Of a DNA stretch of 64,000 nt, positions 55,228 to 64,000 are shown in pieces. The notes beneath the pieces are model-generated. The model was not told the DNA's origin and did not search any database. It worked only from the letters and a program-made list of their open reading frames with translations. The DNA is from Bacillus altitudinis 41KF2b. Its GTDB lineage: Bacteria > Bacillota > Bacilli > Bacillales > Bacillaceae. Each line of letters opens with the position of its first letter. The first letter of the stretch is position 1. The DNA lies in contig NZ_ASJC01000005.1 of the NCBI RefSeq assembly GCF_000691145.1, positions 124,001 to 188,000 on the forward strand. Direction: 5' to 3'. The translations under genes and the position numbers were made by a program.

Positions 55228-56349
55228 TTGCTGACAAAAGAATGGCGTATACTCACGATTAATCCTGGCTCTACCTCAACAAAAATCGGTGTGTTTCATA
55301 ATGAACGATCTATTTTTGAAACGACATTAAGACATACAGATGAGGAAATCAAGCAGTTTCCTCATATCATTGATCAATTTTCATTCCGTAAAGAAACCAT
55401 TTTAAAAACACTGCATGAACAGGGGATGAACATCTCAAAGTTTGATGCAGTTTGCGCACGCGGTGGTCTGCTTCGCCCGATTGAAGGTGGCACATATGAA
55501 GTAAATGAGCAAATGGTTGAAGATCTAAAAGAAGGGTATGCTGGCCAGCACGCCTCTAATCTAGGCGGAATCATTGCCCGAGAAATTGCACTTGGTCTTA
55601 ACATCCCAGCTTTTATTGTTGATCCCGTAGTCGTAGATGAACTACAGCCAATTGCTCGTATTTCAGGACTGCCAACAATTGAGCGGAAAAGCATTTTTCA
55701 TGCGTTAAATCAAAAAGCAGTCGCAAGAAAAACGGCTGCTTCGTTTGGAAAACGTTATGAAGATTTGAACATGATCATTACCCATATGGGCGGCGGAATT
55801 ACGATTGGTGTACATCAAAAAGGAAAAGTCATTGATGTGAATAACGGTCTTCATGGTGAGGGTCCTTTCAGCCCAGAGCGGGCAGGTACTCTCCCAACAG
55901 GTGACCTTGTTAATTTATGCTTTTCTGGTGAATATTCGCAAGAGGAAATGCTCAAACGCATTATTGGCGAAGGCGGTCTTGCGGGCTATCTTGGCACGAC
56001 AGATGCAGTAAAAGTAGAGCGAATGATTGAAGCAGGCGATGAGCGTGCGGCGCTTATTTATGAAGCGATGTGCTATCAAATTGCCAAAGAAATTGGTGCG
56101 GCTAGTGCGGTCTTAAAAGGAGCTGTAGACGTCATTGTGTTAACAGGCGGCCTTGCCTACAGCAAACAAATTACGTCAAGCATTAGAGGATACATTGACT
56201 GGATTTCAGATGTTGTTGTGTACCCAGGTGAAAATGAATTGCAATCCTTAGCAGAAGGGGCGCTTCGCATTTTAAAAGAAGAAGAATCACCAAAAGAATA
56301 CCCAAATGATCAAAAGGCGGAGAAAGGAGTGACAAGTCATGGCAACTGA
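55228..56349 (+). CDS. buk: Butyrate kinase
   Basis: A 373-residue ASKHA-fold kinase that makes ATP from acyl phosphate produced by Ptb. Motifs: [53 protein letters not shown] (read as two adjacent blocks), [15 protein letters not shown] (55214-55219) fits TTG 55228 better than TTG 55222. It overlaps lpdV by 11 bp. Confidence 0.95.
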   Translation: MLTKEWRILTINPGSTSTKIGVFHNERSIFETTLRHTDEEIKQFPHIIDQFSFRKETILKTLHEQGMNISKFDAVCARGGLLRPIEGGTYEVNEQMVEDLKEGYAGQHASNLGGIIAREIALGLNIPAFIVDPVVVDELQPIARISGLPTIERKSIFHALNQKAVARKTAASFGKRYEDLNMIITHMGGGITIGVHQKGKVIDVNNGLHGEGPFSPERAGTLPTGDLVNLCFSGEYSQEEMLKRIIGEGGLAGYLGTTDAVKVERMIEAGDERAALIYEAMCYQIAKEIGAASAVLKGAVDVIVLTGGLAYSKQITSSIRGYIDWISDVVVYPGENELQSLAEGALRILKEEESPKEYPNDQKAEKGVTSHGN

Positions 56350-57763
56350 ATATGACCTCGTCATTCTTGGTGGAGGCACAGGCGGCTATGTAGCGGCCAT
56401 TCGTGCCTCTCAACTTGGATTGAAAACAGCAGTCGTAGAAAAATCAAAGCTCGGTGGAACATGTCTTCATAAAGGCTGTATCCCATCTAAAGCGCTGCTT
56501 AGAAGTGCAGAAGTCTATCAAACGGTCAAACGTGCCGCTGATTTTGGCGTTGAAGCAAGCGGAATTGCCTTACAATTTGCAAGCGTACAAAAAAGAAAAA
56601 CAGAGATTGTCGACAAATTAGCAGGCGGCGTCAAACACTTAATGAAACAAGGAAAAATTGATGTATACGAAGGAATAGGCCGTATCCTAGGCCCTTCGAT
56701 TTTTTCGCCAATGCCGGGCACCATCTCGGTAGAAATGGCGAATGGCGATGAAAATGAAATGCTGATTCCTAAGCAGGTCATCATTGCGACTGGATCAAGA
56801 CCGCGCGTCCTGCCCGGACTTGAAGCGGATGGAACACACATCCTTACATCAGACGAAGCACTTGAACTGCAAGAACTCCCTCAGTCCATGCTGATTGTCG
56901 GCGGAGGCGTGATTGGGATCGAGTGGGCCTCCATGCTTAACGATTTTGGTGTTAAAGTCACAGTGATCGAATTTGCAGATCGCATTTTGCCAACAGAGGA
57001 TCAAGATATTTCTAAAGAAATGGAAAAGCTTTTAACGAAAAAGGGCATCACCTTAGTGACAAATGCGAAGGTTCTGCCAGATACTGCAGAAAAGCATGAG
57101 AATCTGGTCAAGATCCAAGTGGAACAAGGTGGAGACACTCAGTCGTTTGAAGCAGAGAAACTGCTTCTTTCAGTTGGCCGAGTGCCAAACGTGGAAGGCA
57201 TAGGTCTTGAAAACACGGACATCCAGACAGAAAATCATGGCATTGTCGTGAATGAGCATTACCAAACGAAAGAGTCGCATATTTACGCAATAGGTGATGT
57301 CATTGGCGGTCTTCAGCTGGCGCATGTCGCATCACATGAAGGCATGATTGCAGTAGAACATATGGCTGGTCAAGATCCAAAGCCGCTTGATGAAACGCTC
57401 GTGTCTAAATGTGTGTACTCTCACCCAGAAACCGCTAGCGTTGGACTGACTGAACAGGCGGCAAAAGAGCAAGGCTACGAAGTCAAGATTGGGAAGTTTC
57501 CCTTTATGGCCATCGGAAAAGCGCTTGTATTTGGAGAGTCTGATGGATTTGTCAAAATCATTGCTGACCAAAAGACAGATGATATCTTAGGGATTCATAT
57601 GATTGGTCCTCATGTAACAGATATGATATCTGAAGCTGGATTAGCCAAAGTATTAGATGCAACTCCGTGGGAAGTGGGACAGACGATCCACCCGCATCCA
57701 ACCTTGTCAGAGGCAATTGGCGAGGCAGCACTGGCTGTTGACGGAAAGGCGATCCATTTTTAA
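56339..57763 (+). CDS. lpdV: Dihydrolipoyl dehydrogenase of the BKD complex (E3)
   Basis: A 474-residue flavoprotein disulphide reductase. FAD site [19 protein letters not shown], redox pair in [16 protein letters not shown] site [16 protein letters not shown], and C-terminal catalytic His/Glu in [15 protein letters not shown]. It reoxidises the lipoyl arm of BkdB. Confidence 0.96.
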   Translation: MATEYDLVILGGGTGGYVAAIRASQLGLKTAVVEKSKLGGTCLHKGCIPSKALLRSAEVYQTVKRAADFGVEASGIALQFASVQKRKTEIVDKLAGGVKHLMKQGKIDVYEGIGRILGPSIFSPMPGTISVEMANGDENEMLIPKQVIIATGSRPRVLPGLEADGTHILTSDEALELQELPQSMLIVGGGVIGIEWASMLNDFGVKVTVIEFADRILPTEDQDISKEMEKLLTKKGITLVTNAKVLPDTAEKHENLVKIQVEQGGDTQSFEAEKLLLSVGRVPNVEGIGLENTDIQTENHGIVVNEHYQTKESHIYAIGDVIGGLQLAHVASHEGMIAVEHMAGQDPKPLDETLVSKCVYSHPETASVGLTEQAAKEQGYEVKIGKFPFMAIGKALVFGESDGFVKIIADQKTDDILGIHMIGPHVTDMISEAGLAKVLDATPWEVGQTIHPHPTLSEAIGEAALAVDGKAIHF

Positions 57764-57780
57764 TCAAGGAGGGAAACATG

Positions 57781-58773
57781 ATGAGTAACATGCGTCATCA
57801 GGAATTAGGATTATCAGATGAACAAGCGATTGACATATATAGAACCATGCTTTTAGCAAGAAAAATTGATGAACGGATGTGGCTTTTAAACCGTTCTGGA
57901 AAAATTCCATTCGTCATCTCTTGTCAAGGACAGGAAGCGCAGCAAGTCGGTGCCGCTTTTGCCCTCAATAGGGAAGAGGATTACGTTTTACCTTATTACC
58001 GTGATATGGGGGTTGTCCTTGCATTCGGGATGACGGCGAAAGATTTAATGATGTCTGGTTTTGCGAAAAAAGACGATCCAAACTCAGGCGGGAGACAGAT
58101 GCCAGGTCATTTTGGGCAAAGATCAAACCGAATTGTGACTGGATCATCGCCTGTGACAACACAGGTTCCTCATGCGGTTGGCATCGCACTTGCCGGGCGT
58201 CTAGAGCAAAAGAATTTTGTTAGCTTTGTCACGTTCGGTGAAGGCTCTTCAAACCAAGGAGACTTTCACGAAGGCGCCAACTTTGCTGCGGTGCATAAGC
58301 TGCCTGTTATTTTCATGTGTGAAAACAATAAGTATGCGATTTCTGTCCCGTATGACAAACAAGTGGCATGTGAGCGTATTTCAGATCGTGCAATAGGGTA
58401 CGGAATGCCGGGTGTGACGGTTGATGGAAATGATCCGCTTGAAGTGTATGCAGCGGTCAAAGAAGCGAGAGACCGTGCGGCAAGAGGTGAAGGCCCAACA
58501 TTGATCGAAACCATTTCTTACCGGTTAACTGCGCATTCAAGTGATGACGATGATTCTAGCTATCGAGAAAAGGAAGAAGTGCTCGAAGCAAGAAAGAAAG
58601 ATCCGCTCATTCAATATGAAACGTACTTAATCGAAGGAAATGTCATGACTTCTGAAATGAAAGAAGACATGACAAAAGAAATCATGCAAATCGTAAACGA
58701 AGCCACTGATGAAGCGGAAAACGCAACTTATGCCGATGCAGAAAGCGCACTTCGTTACGTGTATGCGGAGTAA
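57781..58773 (+). CDS. bkdAA: Branched-chain 2-oxo acid dehydrogenase E1 alpha
   Basis: A 330-residue ThDP-dependent E1 alpha subunit. Cofactor motif GEGSSNQGDFHEGANFAAV...ENNKYAISVPY, and the phosphorylation-loop-like HSSDDDDSSYR. AAGGAGGG lies 6 nt before ATG 57781 (an ATG one codon earlier is possible). It decarboxylates keto acids from Leu, Ile and Val, giving primers for branched-chain fatty acids. Confidence 0.96.
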   Translation: MSNMRHQELGLSDEQAIDIYRTMLLARKIDERMWLLNRSGKIPFVISCQGQEAQQVGAAFALNREEDYVLPYYRDMGVVLAFGMTAKDLMMSGFAKKDDPNSGGRQMPGHFGQRSNRIVTGSSPVTTQVPHAVGIALAGRLEQKNFVSFVTFGEGSSNQGDFHEGANFAAVHKLPVIFMCENNKYAISVPYDKQVACERISDRAIGYGMPGVTVDGNDPLEVYAAVKEARDRAARGEGPTLIETISYRLTAHSSDDDDSSYREKEEVLEARKKDPLIQYETYLIEGNVMTSEMKEDMTKEIMQIVNEATDEAENATYADAESALRYVYAE

Positions 58774-58785
58774 GGGGGAAGAAAA

Positions 58786-59769
58786 ATGCCTGTTATGTCA
58801 TATATAGACGCTATTACACTAGCGATGAAAGAAGAAATGGAGCGAGATCCGAAAGTGTTTGTGCTCGGAGAGGATGTCGGGAAAAAAGGCGGCGTATTTA
58901 AAGCAACAGCGGGTCTTTACGAGCAATTTGGAGAAGCGCGCGTCATGGATACACCTCTTGCCGAATCAGCGATTGCAGGTGTAGGTATTGGGGCTGCTAT
59001 GTATGGAATGCGTCCGATCGCGGAGATGCAATTTGCGGATTTTATTATGCCAGCCATCAACCAAATCATTTCAGAGGCTGCAAAAATTAGATATCGTTCC
59101 AATAATGATTGGAGCTGCCCAATGGTCATTCGTGCTCCTTACGGGGGCGGCGTACACGGGGCGCTTTATCATTCACAATCTGTCGAAGCCATTTTTGCCA
59201 ATCAGCCAGGCTTAAAGATTGTGATGCCTTCTACACCTTATGATGTCAAAGGGTTGTTAAAAGCCGCAGTGCGTGATCCAGATCCTGTATTGTTCTTTGA
59301 ACACAAACGTGCATACCGTCTCATTAAAGGAGAAGTGCCTGAAGAGGATTATACGCTCCCTATTGGAAAAGCGGATGTGAAACGAGAAGGCGATGACATT
59401 ACGGTCATTACATATGGCCTTTGTGTTCATTTTGCCCTCCAAGCAGCAGAGCGCCTTGCGAAGGACGGAATTTCTGCTCATATTCTCGATTTACGTACAG
59501 TGTACCCGCTTGATCAAGAAGCGATTATTGAAGCGGCATCAAAAACAGGGAAAGTACTCTTGTTAACAGAAGATACAAAAGAAGGAAGCATCATGAGTGA
59601 AGTGGCTGCCATCATTTCAGAGCACTGCTTGTTTGATTTAGATGCGCCAATTAAACGTCTAGCAGGACCTGATATCCCTGCAATGCCTTATGCACCGACA
59701 ATGGAGAAATTCTTCATGGTTAATCCGGATAAGGTAGAAGCTGAAATGAGAGAACTAGCGGCGTTTTAA
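58786..59769 (+). CDS. bkdAB: Branched-chain 2-oxo acid dehydrogenase E1 beta
   Basis: A 327-residue transketolase-type beta subunit that forms the alpha2beta2 E1 with BkdAA. Conserved: VFVLGEDVGKKGGVFKAT, RVMDTPLAESAIAGVGIGAA, APYGGGVHGALYHSQS, FEHKRAYR. It starts 12 bp after bkdAA behind AAGGGGGAAGAAAA. Confidence 0.96.
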   Translation: MPVMSYIDAITLAMKEEMERDPKVFVLGEDVGKKGGVFKATAGLYEQFGEARVMDTPLAESAIAGVGIGAAMYGMRPIAEMQFADFIMPAINQIISEAAKIRYRSNNDWSCPMVIRAPYGGGVHGALYHSQSVEAIFANQPGLKIVMPSTPYDVKGLLKAAVRDPDPVLFFEHKRAYRLIKGEVPEEDYTLPIGKADVKREGDDITVITYGLCVHFALQAAERLAKDGISAHILDLRTVYPLDQEAIIEAASKTGKVLLLTEDTKEGSIMSEVAAIISEHCLFDLDAPIKRLAGPDIPAMPYAPTMEKFFMVNPDKVEAEMRELAAF

Positions 59770-59788
59770 GAAAGAGGAGGGTTTCAAA

Positions 59789-61045
59789 GTGGCAACTGAA
59801 CAAATGAAAATGCCTCAGCTTGGTGAAAGTGTAACAGAAGGAACCATTAGCAAATGGCTCGTTTCACCTGGCGATCATGTGAATAAATACGATCCGATTG
59901 CGGAAGTTATGACAGATAAAGTAAATGCAGAGGTTCCGTCATCCTTTACAGGAACAATCACTAAACTAGCGGCTGCAGAGGGTGATACACTTCAAGTAGG
60001 AGAAGTGTTTTGTGAAATTGAAGTAGAAGGCAGTGCGCAGCAGAGTGCGAAAACAGAAGAGGCGCCTGCGCAAGATGAAGCACCAGAACCTGACCAAACA
60101 AATGTGGATCAGAGTCAAAAGAAACGATACTCTCCGGCAGTCCTGCGTTTAGCAGATGAGCACGGAATTGATTTAGCGGCTGTTCAAGGAACGGGAGCTG
60201 GCGGCAGAATCACAAGAAAAGATTTGCTGAAGCTTATCGAAAGTGGAGGCGCACAAGAAACGGCAGCACCTGTGAGTGATAGTGCGGGTCAACCAGAGCC
60301 TGCGAAGCCGTCACAAGCAAAAGCGGCTCCTTCCATCTCTTCAATGCCTGGAGATGTTGAACTGCCGGTCACACCGATTAGACAGGCGATTGCCGCAAAT
60401 ATGCTAAGAAGCAAGCATGAAATTCCACATGCCTGGACGATGATGGAAGTGGATGTGACAAACCTTGTGACAAGAAGAAATCAGCTAAAAGATCAATTCA
60501 AAGCAAAAGAAGGCTTTAATTTGACGTTCTTTGCATTCTTTGTCAAAGCAGTGGCTCAGGCCTTAAAGGAATTTCCTGAAATGAACAGCATGTGGGCTGG
60601 AGATAAAATTGTTCAAAAGAAAGCGATCAACGTCTCCATTGCTGTTGCAACAGATGACGCTCTTTTTGTCCCAGTGATTAAAGATGCGGATGAGAAAACG
60701 ATTAAGGGAATCGCCAAAGAAATTCATGAACTTGCTTCCAAGGTCAGACAAGGCAAACTGAAGCAAAGTGACATGGAAGGCGGCACTTTCACTGTGAACA
60801 ACACAGGATCATTTGGTTCAGTTCAATCAATGGGGATCATTAACTATCCGCAAGCAGCCATTTTACAAGTAGAATCTATTGTAAAGCGCCCGATGATTGT
60901 AAATGGTATGATTGCCGCAAGAGATATGGTGAATCTTTGTCTTTCATTAGATCATAGAGTACTCGATGGTCTTGTATGCGGTAGATTCCTGCAAAGAATT
61001 AAACAAATTCTTGAAGGCATTGACGAAGAGACGTCCGTCTATTAA
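59789..61045 (+). CDS. bkdB: Branched-chain 2-oxo acid dehydrogenase E2 (lipoamide acyltransferase)
   Basis: A 418-residue E2: one lipoyl domain (~1-80, lipoylated Lys in VMTDKVNAEVPS), peripheral subunit-binding domain (~112-150, SPAVLRLADEHGIDLAAVQGTG), Gln/Pro/Ala linkers and catalytic acyltransferase domain (~190-418) with the active-site DHRVLDG. Start GTG 59789 follows AAGAGGAGGG. Lipoylation depends on the pathway begun by LipM. Confidence 0.96.
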   Translation: MATEQMKMPQLGESVTEGTISKWLVSPGDHVNKYDPIAEVMTDKVNAEVPSSFTGTITKLAAAEGDTLQVGEVFCEIEVEGSAQQSAKTEEAPAQDEAPEPDQTNVDQSQKKRYSPAVLRLADEHGIDLAAVQGTGAGGRITRKDLLKLIESGGAQETAAPVSDSAGQPEPAKPSQAKAAPSISSMPGDVELPVTPIRQAIAANMLRSKHEIPHAWTMMEVDVTNLVTRRNQLKDQFKAKEGFNLTFFAFFVKAVAQALKEFPEMNSMWAGDKIVQKKAINVSIAVATDDALFVPVIKDADEKTIKGIAKEIHELASKVRQGKLKQSDMEGGTFTVNNTGSFGSVQSMGIINYPQAAILQVESIVKRPMIVNGMIAARDMVNLCLSLDHRVLDGLVCGRFLQRIKQILEGIDEETSVY

Positions 61046-61058
61046 GCTCATTTATATG

Positions 61059-61083
61059 TCCCCTTCTCACAATGAGAGGGGGA
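61059..61083 (+). terminator. Probable terminator of the bkd operon
   Basis: TCCCCTTCTC (61059-61068), ACAAT, GAGAGGGGGA (61074-61083), one G-T pair; the T tract is poor (ATTTCC). Confidence 0.6.
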
Positions 61084-61113
61084 TTTCCATATCAATCAGA
61101 AAGGAGCGATGAG

Positions 61114-61407
61114 ATGTCTGGATTAGATTTCTTTGCTTTTCTTACGATTGGTCTGATGTTTATAACAGCCATTGCGTTCGCTTTTCTTCGGTATATTTCC
61201 AAATCACGCAATCATCCTGAACGCTTACTGCTAATCATATCAATCGTTTCAATCATTCAAATCGCCTATTGCTTGTTGATGATAGGTGGATTTAAAGGAG
61301 TCGCCAATAGTTTATTAGGCATTTCCCTTCTTATAGGTACACTGCTAGGGTATGCACTTGAATATTTATACAGACGTTATATCAAAAAAACGCCCGCATC
61401 GAAATGA
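61114..61407 (+). CDS. Unrecognised small membrane protein
   Basis: A 97-residue protein with three predicted membrane helices (FFAFLTIGLMFITAIAFAFLR, LLLIISIVSIIQIAYCLLMIG, LLGISLLIGTLLGYALEYLY) and a short basic end. AAAGGAGCGATGAG precedes ATG 61114; the longer frame from 61072 crosses the bkd terminator. I do not recognise the family. It converges with bmrU, at a place where B. subtilis has bmrR and bmr. Confidence 0.75.
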   Translation: MSGLDFFAFLTIGLMFITAIAFAFLRYISKSRNHPERLLLIISIVSIIQIAYCLLMIGGFKGVANSLLGISLLIGTLLGYALEYLYRRYIKKTPASK

Positions 61408-61424
61408 TGCAGGCGCTTTTTATT
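61385..61424. terminator. Bidirectional terminator before bmrU
   Basis: AAAAAACGCCCGCATC and GATGCAGGCGCTTTTT pair with one or two mismatches around the tetraloop-like GAAAT, between convergent genes. Confidence 0.85.
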
Positions 61425-62313
61425 CTGCTGGAACAATAAAGGTCAAATGCTGTTTTAATACTTCAAGGGAAGAAGGAGCAGTCATATATACCTCACCATC
61501 TGTATCTGCATCCATTTCCTCTTTTGTATGAATATGAATGCGGGATGCTTGTATAAGAGACAAGTCACCTTTAAAATCCTCTAGCTCTTCGCGGTTCATT
61601 GAAAAAATCTCTTTTAAAGCAGAGAAACTCGTATTTCTGCAAATTAAAATTTCGGCTTTTCCATCATCAATTGAAGCATTTGGCAGATCTAATTTATTTG
61701 TACCGATAAAGTGCCCATTCATGACAAGGACAATCACAGCTTCTTCTTCCCAGTTTTCCTCTTCGGTTTCAATGCGTACGTAGAAAGGTTCTGTCTGCTG
61801 AAGGGTTCGAAGAGCGCTCGTGAAGTAGCTGATTTTTCCGAGGACAGCTTTTTCTTTATCATTAATATTGTTTGAGGTATCTGCGATGAGACCAATCCCC
61901 CAAAAATTTAAAAGGTATCGATCATCTGCTTTGATTAAATCGACCTTTTTTTCAGTGCCATCTATCACCATTTGAGCGGCCTTTGGCATCTGCTGAGGGA
62001 TGCCTAGCGTTCTAGAAAAGTCATTGCACGTCCCGCCAGGTAAGATCGCTACAGCTGGCCTTTTTTCTAAACCGCCAATTCCATTCATACATTCATGGAC
62101 GGTTCCGTCTCCACCTAGTATAATCAGCAATTCAACCGACTCATCCATCTCACGGCAGAAATGATAGGCATCATTCGGCTGTTTTGTAGGCTTAAGGATG
62201 AGTTCATCAATATGTAAAGAAAGAAGAGGCACTGTTTGACCTAGTGTTTTTTCCATGTTTTTTTGTCCAGCATTTCCGTTATAAATGAGTATCGCTTTTT
62301 TGAATTGTGCCAT
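61420..62313 (-). CDS. bmrU: Diacylglycerol kinase-family lipid kinase BmrU
   Basis: A 297-residue DAGK catalytic-domain protein. Nucleotide-binding ILIYNGNAGQK, the hallmark ILGGDGTVHECMNGIGG, and ILPGGTCNDFSRTLGI. Close to B. subtilis BmrU, which is cotranscribed with the multidrug pump Bmr; here bmr and bmrR are absent. ATG 62313 follows GTG by one codon, behind AGGGAGAACTGC. Confidence 0.88.
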   Translation of the reverse strand: MAQFKKAILIYNGNAGQKNMEKTLGQTVPLLSLHIDELILKPTKQPNDAYHFCREMDESVELLIILGGDGTVHECMNGIGGLEKRPAVAILPGGTCNDFSRTLGIPQQMPKAAQMVIDGTEKKVDLIKADDRYLLNFWGIGLIADTSNNINDKEKAVLGKISYFTSALRTLQQTEPFYVRIETEEENWEEEAVIVLVMNGHFIGTNKLDLPNASIDDGKAEILICRNTSFSALKEIFSMNREELEDFKGDLSLIQASRIHIHTKEEMDADTDGEVYMTAPSSLEVLKQHLTFIVPAE

Positions 62314-62480
62314 CACGCAGTTCTCCCTTTCATCACTTTACTATCACTTTTCCCCAATTCCACAGGTCATAAACGACGTTTGAAAAAAGTGAAGGGGGCG
62401 AAACAAGACATTTGCCCGCCGGCGTTTTCCTTGATATGATGTAGTTAAAATGGTTTGGTACGTAGAAGGAGTGGACGGTT

Positions 62481-62918
62481 ATGAATATTGATTTTAATTT
62501 ATTTATGAATGATATTGTGAAACAAGCACGAGAAGAGATTAAACAGGCAGGTTATACGGAACTGACAACAGCTGAAGAAGTCGATGAAGCGCTGACGAAA
62601 AAAGGAACGACACTTGTTATGGTGAATTCAGTGTGCGGCTGTGCAGGCGGTATTGCAAGACCAGCGGCTGGTTATTCTGTTCATTACGATAAGCGTCCAG
62701 ATCAATTGCTCACAGTGTTTGCTGGACAGGACAAAGAAGCAACCGCAAGAGCACGTGAATACTTTGAAGGCTTCCCGCCATCTTCACCATCATTTGCTCT
62801 ATTAAAAGACGGGAAGATCATTAAAATGGTCGAACGTCACGAAATCGAAGGACATGAACCGATGGAAGTGGTGTCAAAACTTCAAGCCGCTTTCGATGAG
62901 TATTGCGAAGAAGTGTAA
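62481..62918 (+). CDS. brxB: Bacilliredoxin BrxB (YqiW)
   Basis: A 145-residue thioredoxin-fold DUF1094 protein. The active-site CGC lies in [16 protein letters not shown]. Bacilliredoxins remove bacillithiol from S-bacillithiolated proteins. GAAGGAGTGGACGG precedes ATG 62481. It stands alone. Confidence 0.94.
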   Translation: MNIDFNLFMNDIVKQAREEIKQAGYTELTTAEEVDEALTKKGTTLVMVNSVCGCAGGIARPAAGYSVHYDKRPDQLLTVFAGQDKEATARAREYFEGFPPSSPSFALLKDGKIIKMVERHEIEGHEPMEVVSKLQAAFDEYCEEV

Positions 62919-62948
62919 CATGTTACTTTTGAATGAATCATTTAGAGG

Positions 62949-62979
62949 CAGTCCGGTCTTTTGATCGGTCTGTTTTTTT
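62949..62979 (+). terminator. Terminator of brxB
   Basis: CAGTCCGGTC and GATCGGTCTG pair around TTTT with two mismatches, followed by T7. Confidence 0.8.
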
Positions 62980-63060
62980 GTTTTACATGACATAAGAATC
63001 AAAATAATTTTAGCAAAATACTATTGCATATCAAAAAGAAAGTGTTTAAAATACATTATA

Positions 63061-63078
63061 GTGAATAAATATTCAAAT
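63061..63078. promoter_or_regulatory. ARG box (AhrC operator) before artP
   Basis: GTGAATAAATATTCAAAT contains the perfect palindrome TGAATAAATATTCA (63062-63075) and fits the B. subtilis ARG box CATGAATAAAAATTCAAG. It lies about 37 bp before artP, next to a plausible -10 (TACATT, 63052-63057). AhrC itself is encoded at 43269. Confidence 0.85.
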
Positions 63079-63114
63079 CTACTCATGATTTTAAATACTA
63101 GGAGGCATTATCAT

Positions 63115-63879
63115 ATGAAAAAGTGGTTATTATTACTTATGACAGCTGGTCTTGCAGCTGCATTAGCAGCATGCGGAACTTCTTCTAATAATTCAAACGC
63201 ATCAGGAGACGACAAAACACTCATTATGGCGACTTCAGCAGATTATCCGCCATTTGAATCAAAAGACGGTGATAAAATTATCGGTTTTGATGTCGACCTT
63301 GCTACAGCTCTAGCGAAAAAGAACGGCTACAAGCTAGAAATTCAAGATATGGACTTTGCAAGCCTCGTGTCAGCTCTTAAAACAAATAAAGCTGATATTG
63401 TGCTTGCAGGCATGACACCTACTGAAAAGCGTAAAAAACAAGTTGATTTCTCAGATGTTTACTACAACGCTGAAAACTTGGTTGTATCTAAAAAATCTAG
63501 CGGTATAAAAACAGAGAAAGATTTAAAAGACAAAACGGTTGGCGTTCAATTAGGTTCTATCCAGCAAGATGAAGCAAACGGATTGCAAAAGAAATATAAC
63601 TTAACAGTTGAAGATCGTAATAAAATTTCTGATATCATTCAAGAAATTAAAGCAGGCCGTTTTGATGCAGCTATTATTGAAGATAAAGTAGCGGCTGGCT
63701 ACTTGAAAAAGGAAAAAGATTTCCAAGCATTTGGATTGAATAGCTCAAACGAAGGTTCAGCCATTGCATTCAAAAAAAATAGCGACTTAACAGCGAAATT
63801 CAATAAATCATTAAAAGAAATGAAGGATAATGGCGAACTTGATAAACTCATTAAAAAATGGTTTGCTGATGAAAAGTAA
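63115..63879 (+). CDS. artP: Arginine ABC transporter substrate-binding lipoprotein ArtP (YqiX)
   Basis: A 254-residue SBP_bac_3 protein. Lipoprotein signal peptide with lipobox LAAC at the end of LLLLMTAGLAAALAAC, then the binding domain (TSADYPPFESKDGDKIIGFDVDLA, AGMTPTEKRKKQVDFSDVYY, VGVQLGSIQQDEA). TAGGAGGCATTATC sets ATG 63115; the frame extends upstream through the ARG box to 63061. The permease and ATPase genes should follow beyond the window; a ribosome binding site (AAAGGAGA) closes the window. Confidence 0.94.
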   Translation: MKKWLLLLMTAGLAAALAACGTSSNNSNASGDDKTLIMATSADYPPFESKDGDKIIGFDVDLATALAKKNGYKLEIQDMDFASLVSALKTNKADIVLAGMTPTEKRKKQVDFSDVYYNAENLVVSKKSSGIKTEKDLKDKTVGVQLGSIQQDEANGLQKKYNLTVEDRNKISDIIQEIKAGRFDAAIIEDKVAAGYLKKEKDFQAFGLNSSNEGSAIAFKKNSDLTAKFNKSLKEMKDNGELDKLIKKWFADEK

Positions 63880-63928
63880 GTCAGGAAAAGGATCAGCGTC
63901 ATTCATGAAAATCAAGTAGAAAGCGCTG

Positions 63929-63956
63929 AAAAGTTCAACATGTGTTGAACTTTTTT
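63929..63956 (+). terminator. Terminator between artP and the next gene
   Basis: AAAAGTTCAACA, TG, TGTTGAACTTTT is a perfect 12-bp stem with a T6 tract. Placed between the binding protein and the expected permease gene, it probably gives excess of binding protein over membrane subunits. Confidence 0.92.
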
Positions 63957-64000
63957 CCTGTTTATTCTTTGATTTTATCTGAAGGAAAAAAAGGAGAATA

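Noticed and set aside
1..64000. CRISPR arrays, phage genes, insertion sequences with transposases, restriction or toxin-antitoxin systems
   Set aside because: No regularly spaced short repeats, integrase, transposase or defence gene was seen on either strand.

Overview
The window comes from a Bacillus chromosome, most likely the B. pumilus / safensis / altitudinis group. Nearly every gene has a clear B. subtilis counterpart, and gene order follows the B. subtilis yqgV-to-yqiX segment. Protein divergence, missing genes and a group-specific interspersed repeat separate it from B. subtilis itself. Species and synteny statements rest on memory of these genomes, not on a search.

Layout. (1) 1-5500: end of an upstream gene, an MFS transporter, yqgV, yqgW, yqgX, yqgY, the stress regulator mgsR behind a sigma-B-type promoter, tRNA-Gln and the stressosome protein rsbRD. 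(2) 5680-9886: the comG competence pseudopilus operon plus yqzE. (3) 9920-13109: the biofilm matrix operon tapA-sipW-tasA with SinR-type operators, and the sinI-sinR switch. (4) 13294-20254: yqhG, the SNF2 ATPase yqhH, and the glycine cleavage operon gcvT-gcvPA-gcvPB behind a tandem glycine riboswitch. (5) 20294-28215: yqhL, lipM, mntR, yqhO-yqhR, aroQ, papA, efp, yqhV. (6) 28282-33506: the eight-gene spoIIIA sporulation operon behind a sigma-E-type promoter. (7) 33701-45486: accB-accC, yqhY, nusB, folD, xseA-xseB, ispA, dxs, yqxC, ahrC, recN. (8) 45685-49706: spoIVB, spo0A and a rap-phr quorum-sensing cassette. (9) 49826-61045: yqiK, yqzF, and the bkd branched-chain keto acid operon with its sigma-54-type promoter and activator BkdR. 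(10) 61114-64000: a small membrane protein, bmrU, the bacilliredoxin brxB and the arginine-binding lipoprotein artP behind an ARG box.

How it fits together. The window is rich in post-exponential decision making: Spo0A, SinI/SinR, the Rap-Phr module next to spo0A, competence pili, matrix fibres, and two sporulation checkpoints (SpoIIIA channel, SpoIVB protease). Two regulator-target pairs lie inside it: ahrC with the ARG box before artP, and spo0A with a perfect 0A box before rap.

The least explained structure is a ~174-bp repeat present in four copies (84-258, 2066-2239, 22283-22456, 42946-43119), two in each orientation. Each sits directly against the intrinsic terminator of the gene before it, and in three of four cases a second copy of that same gene-specific terminator hairpin lies on the far side of the element.
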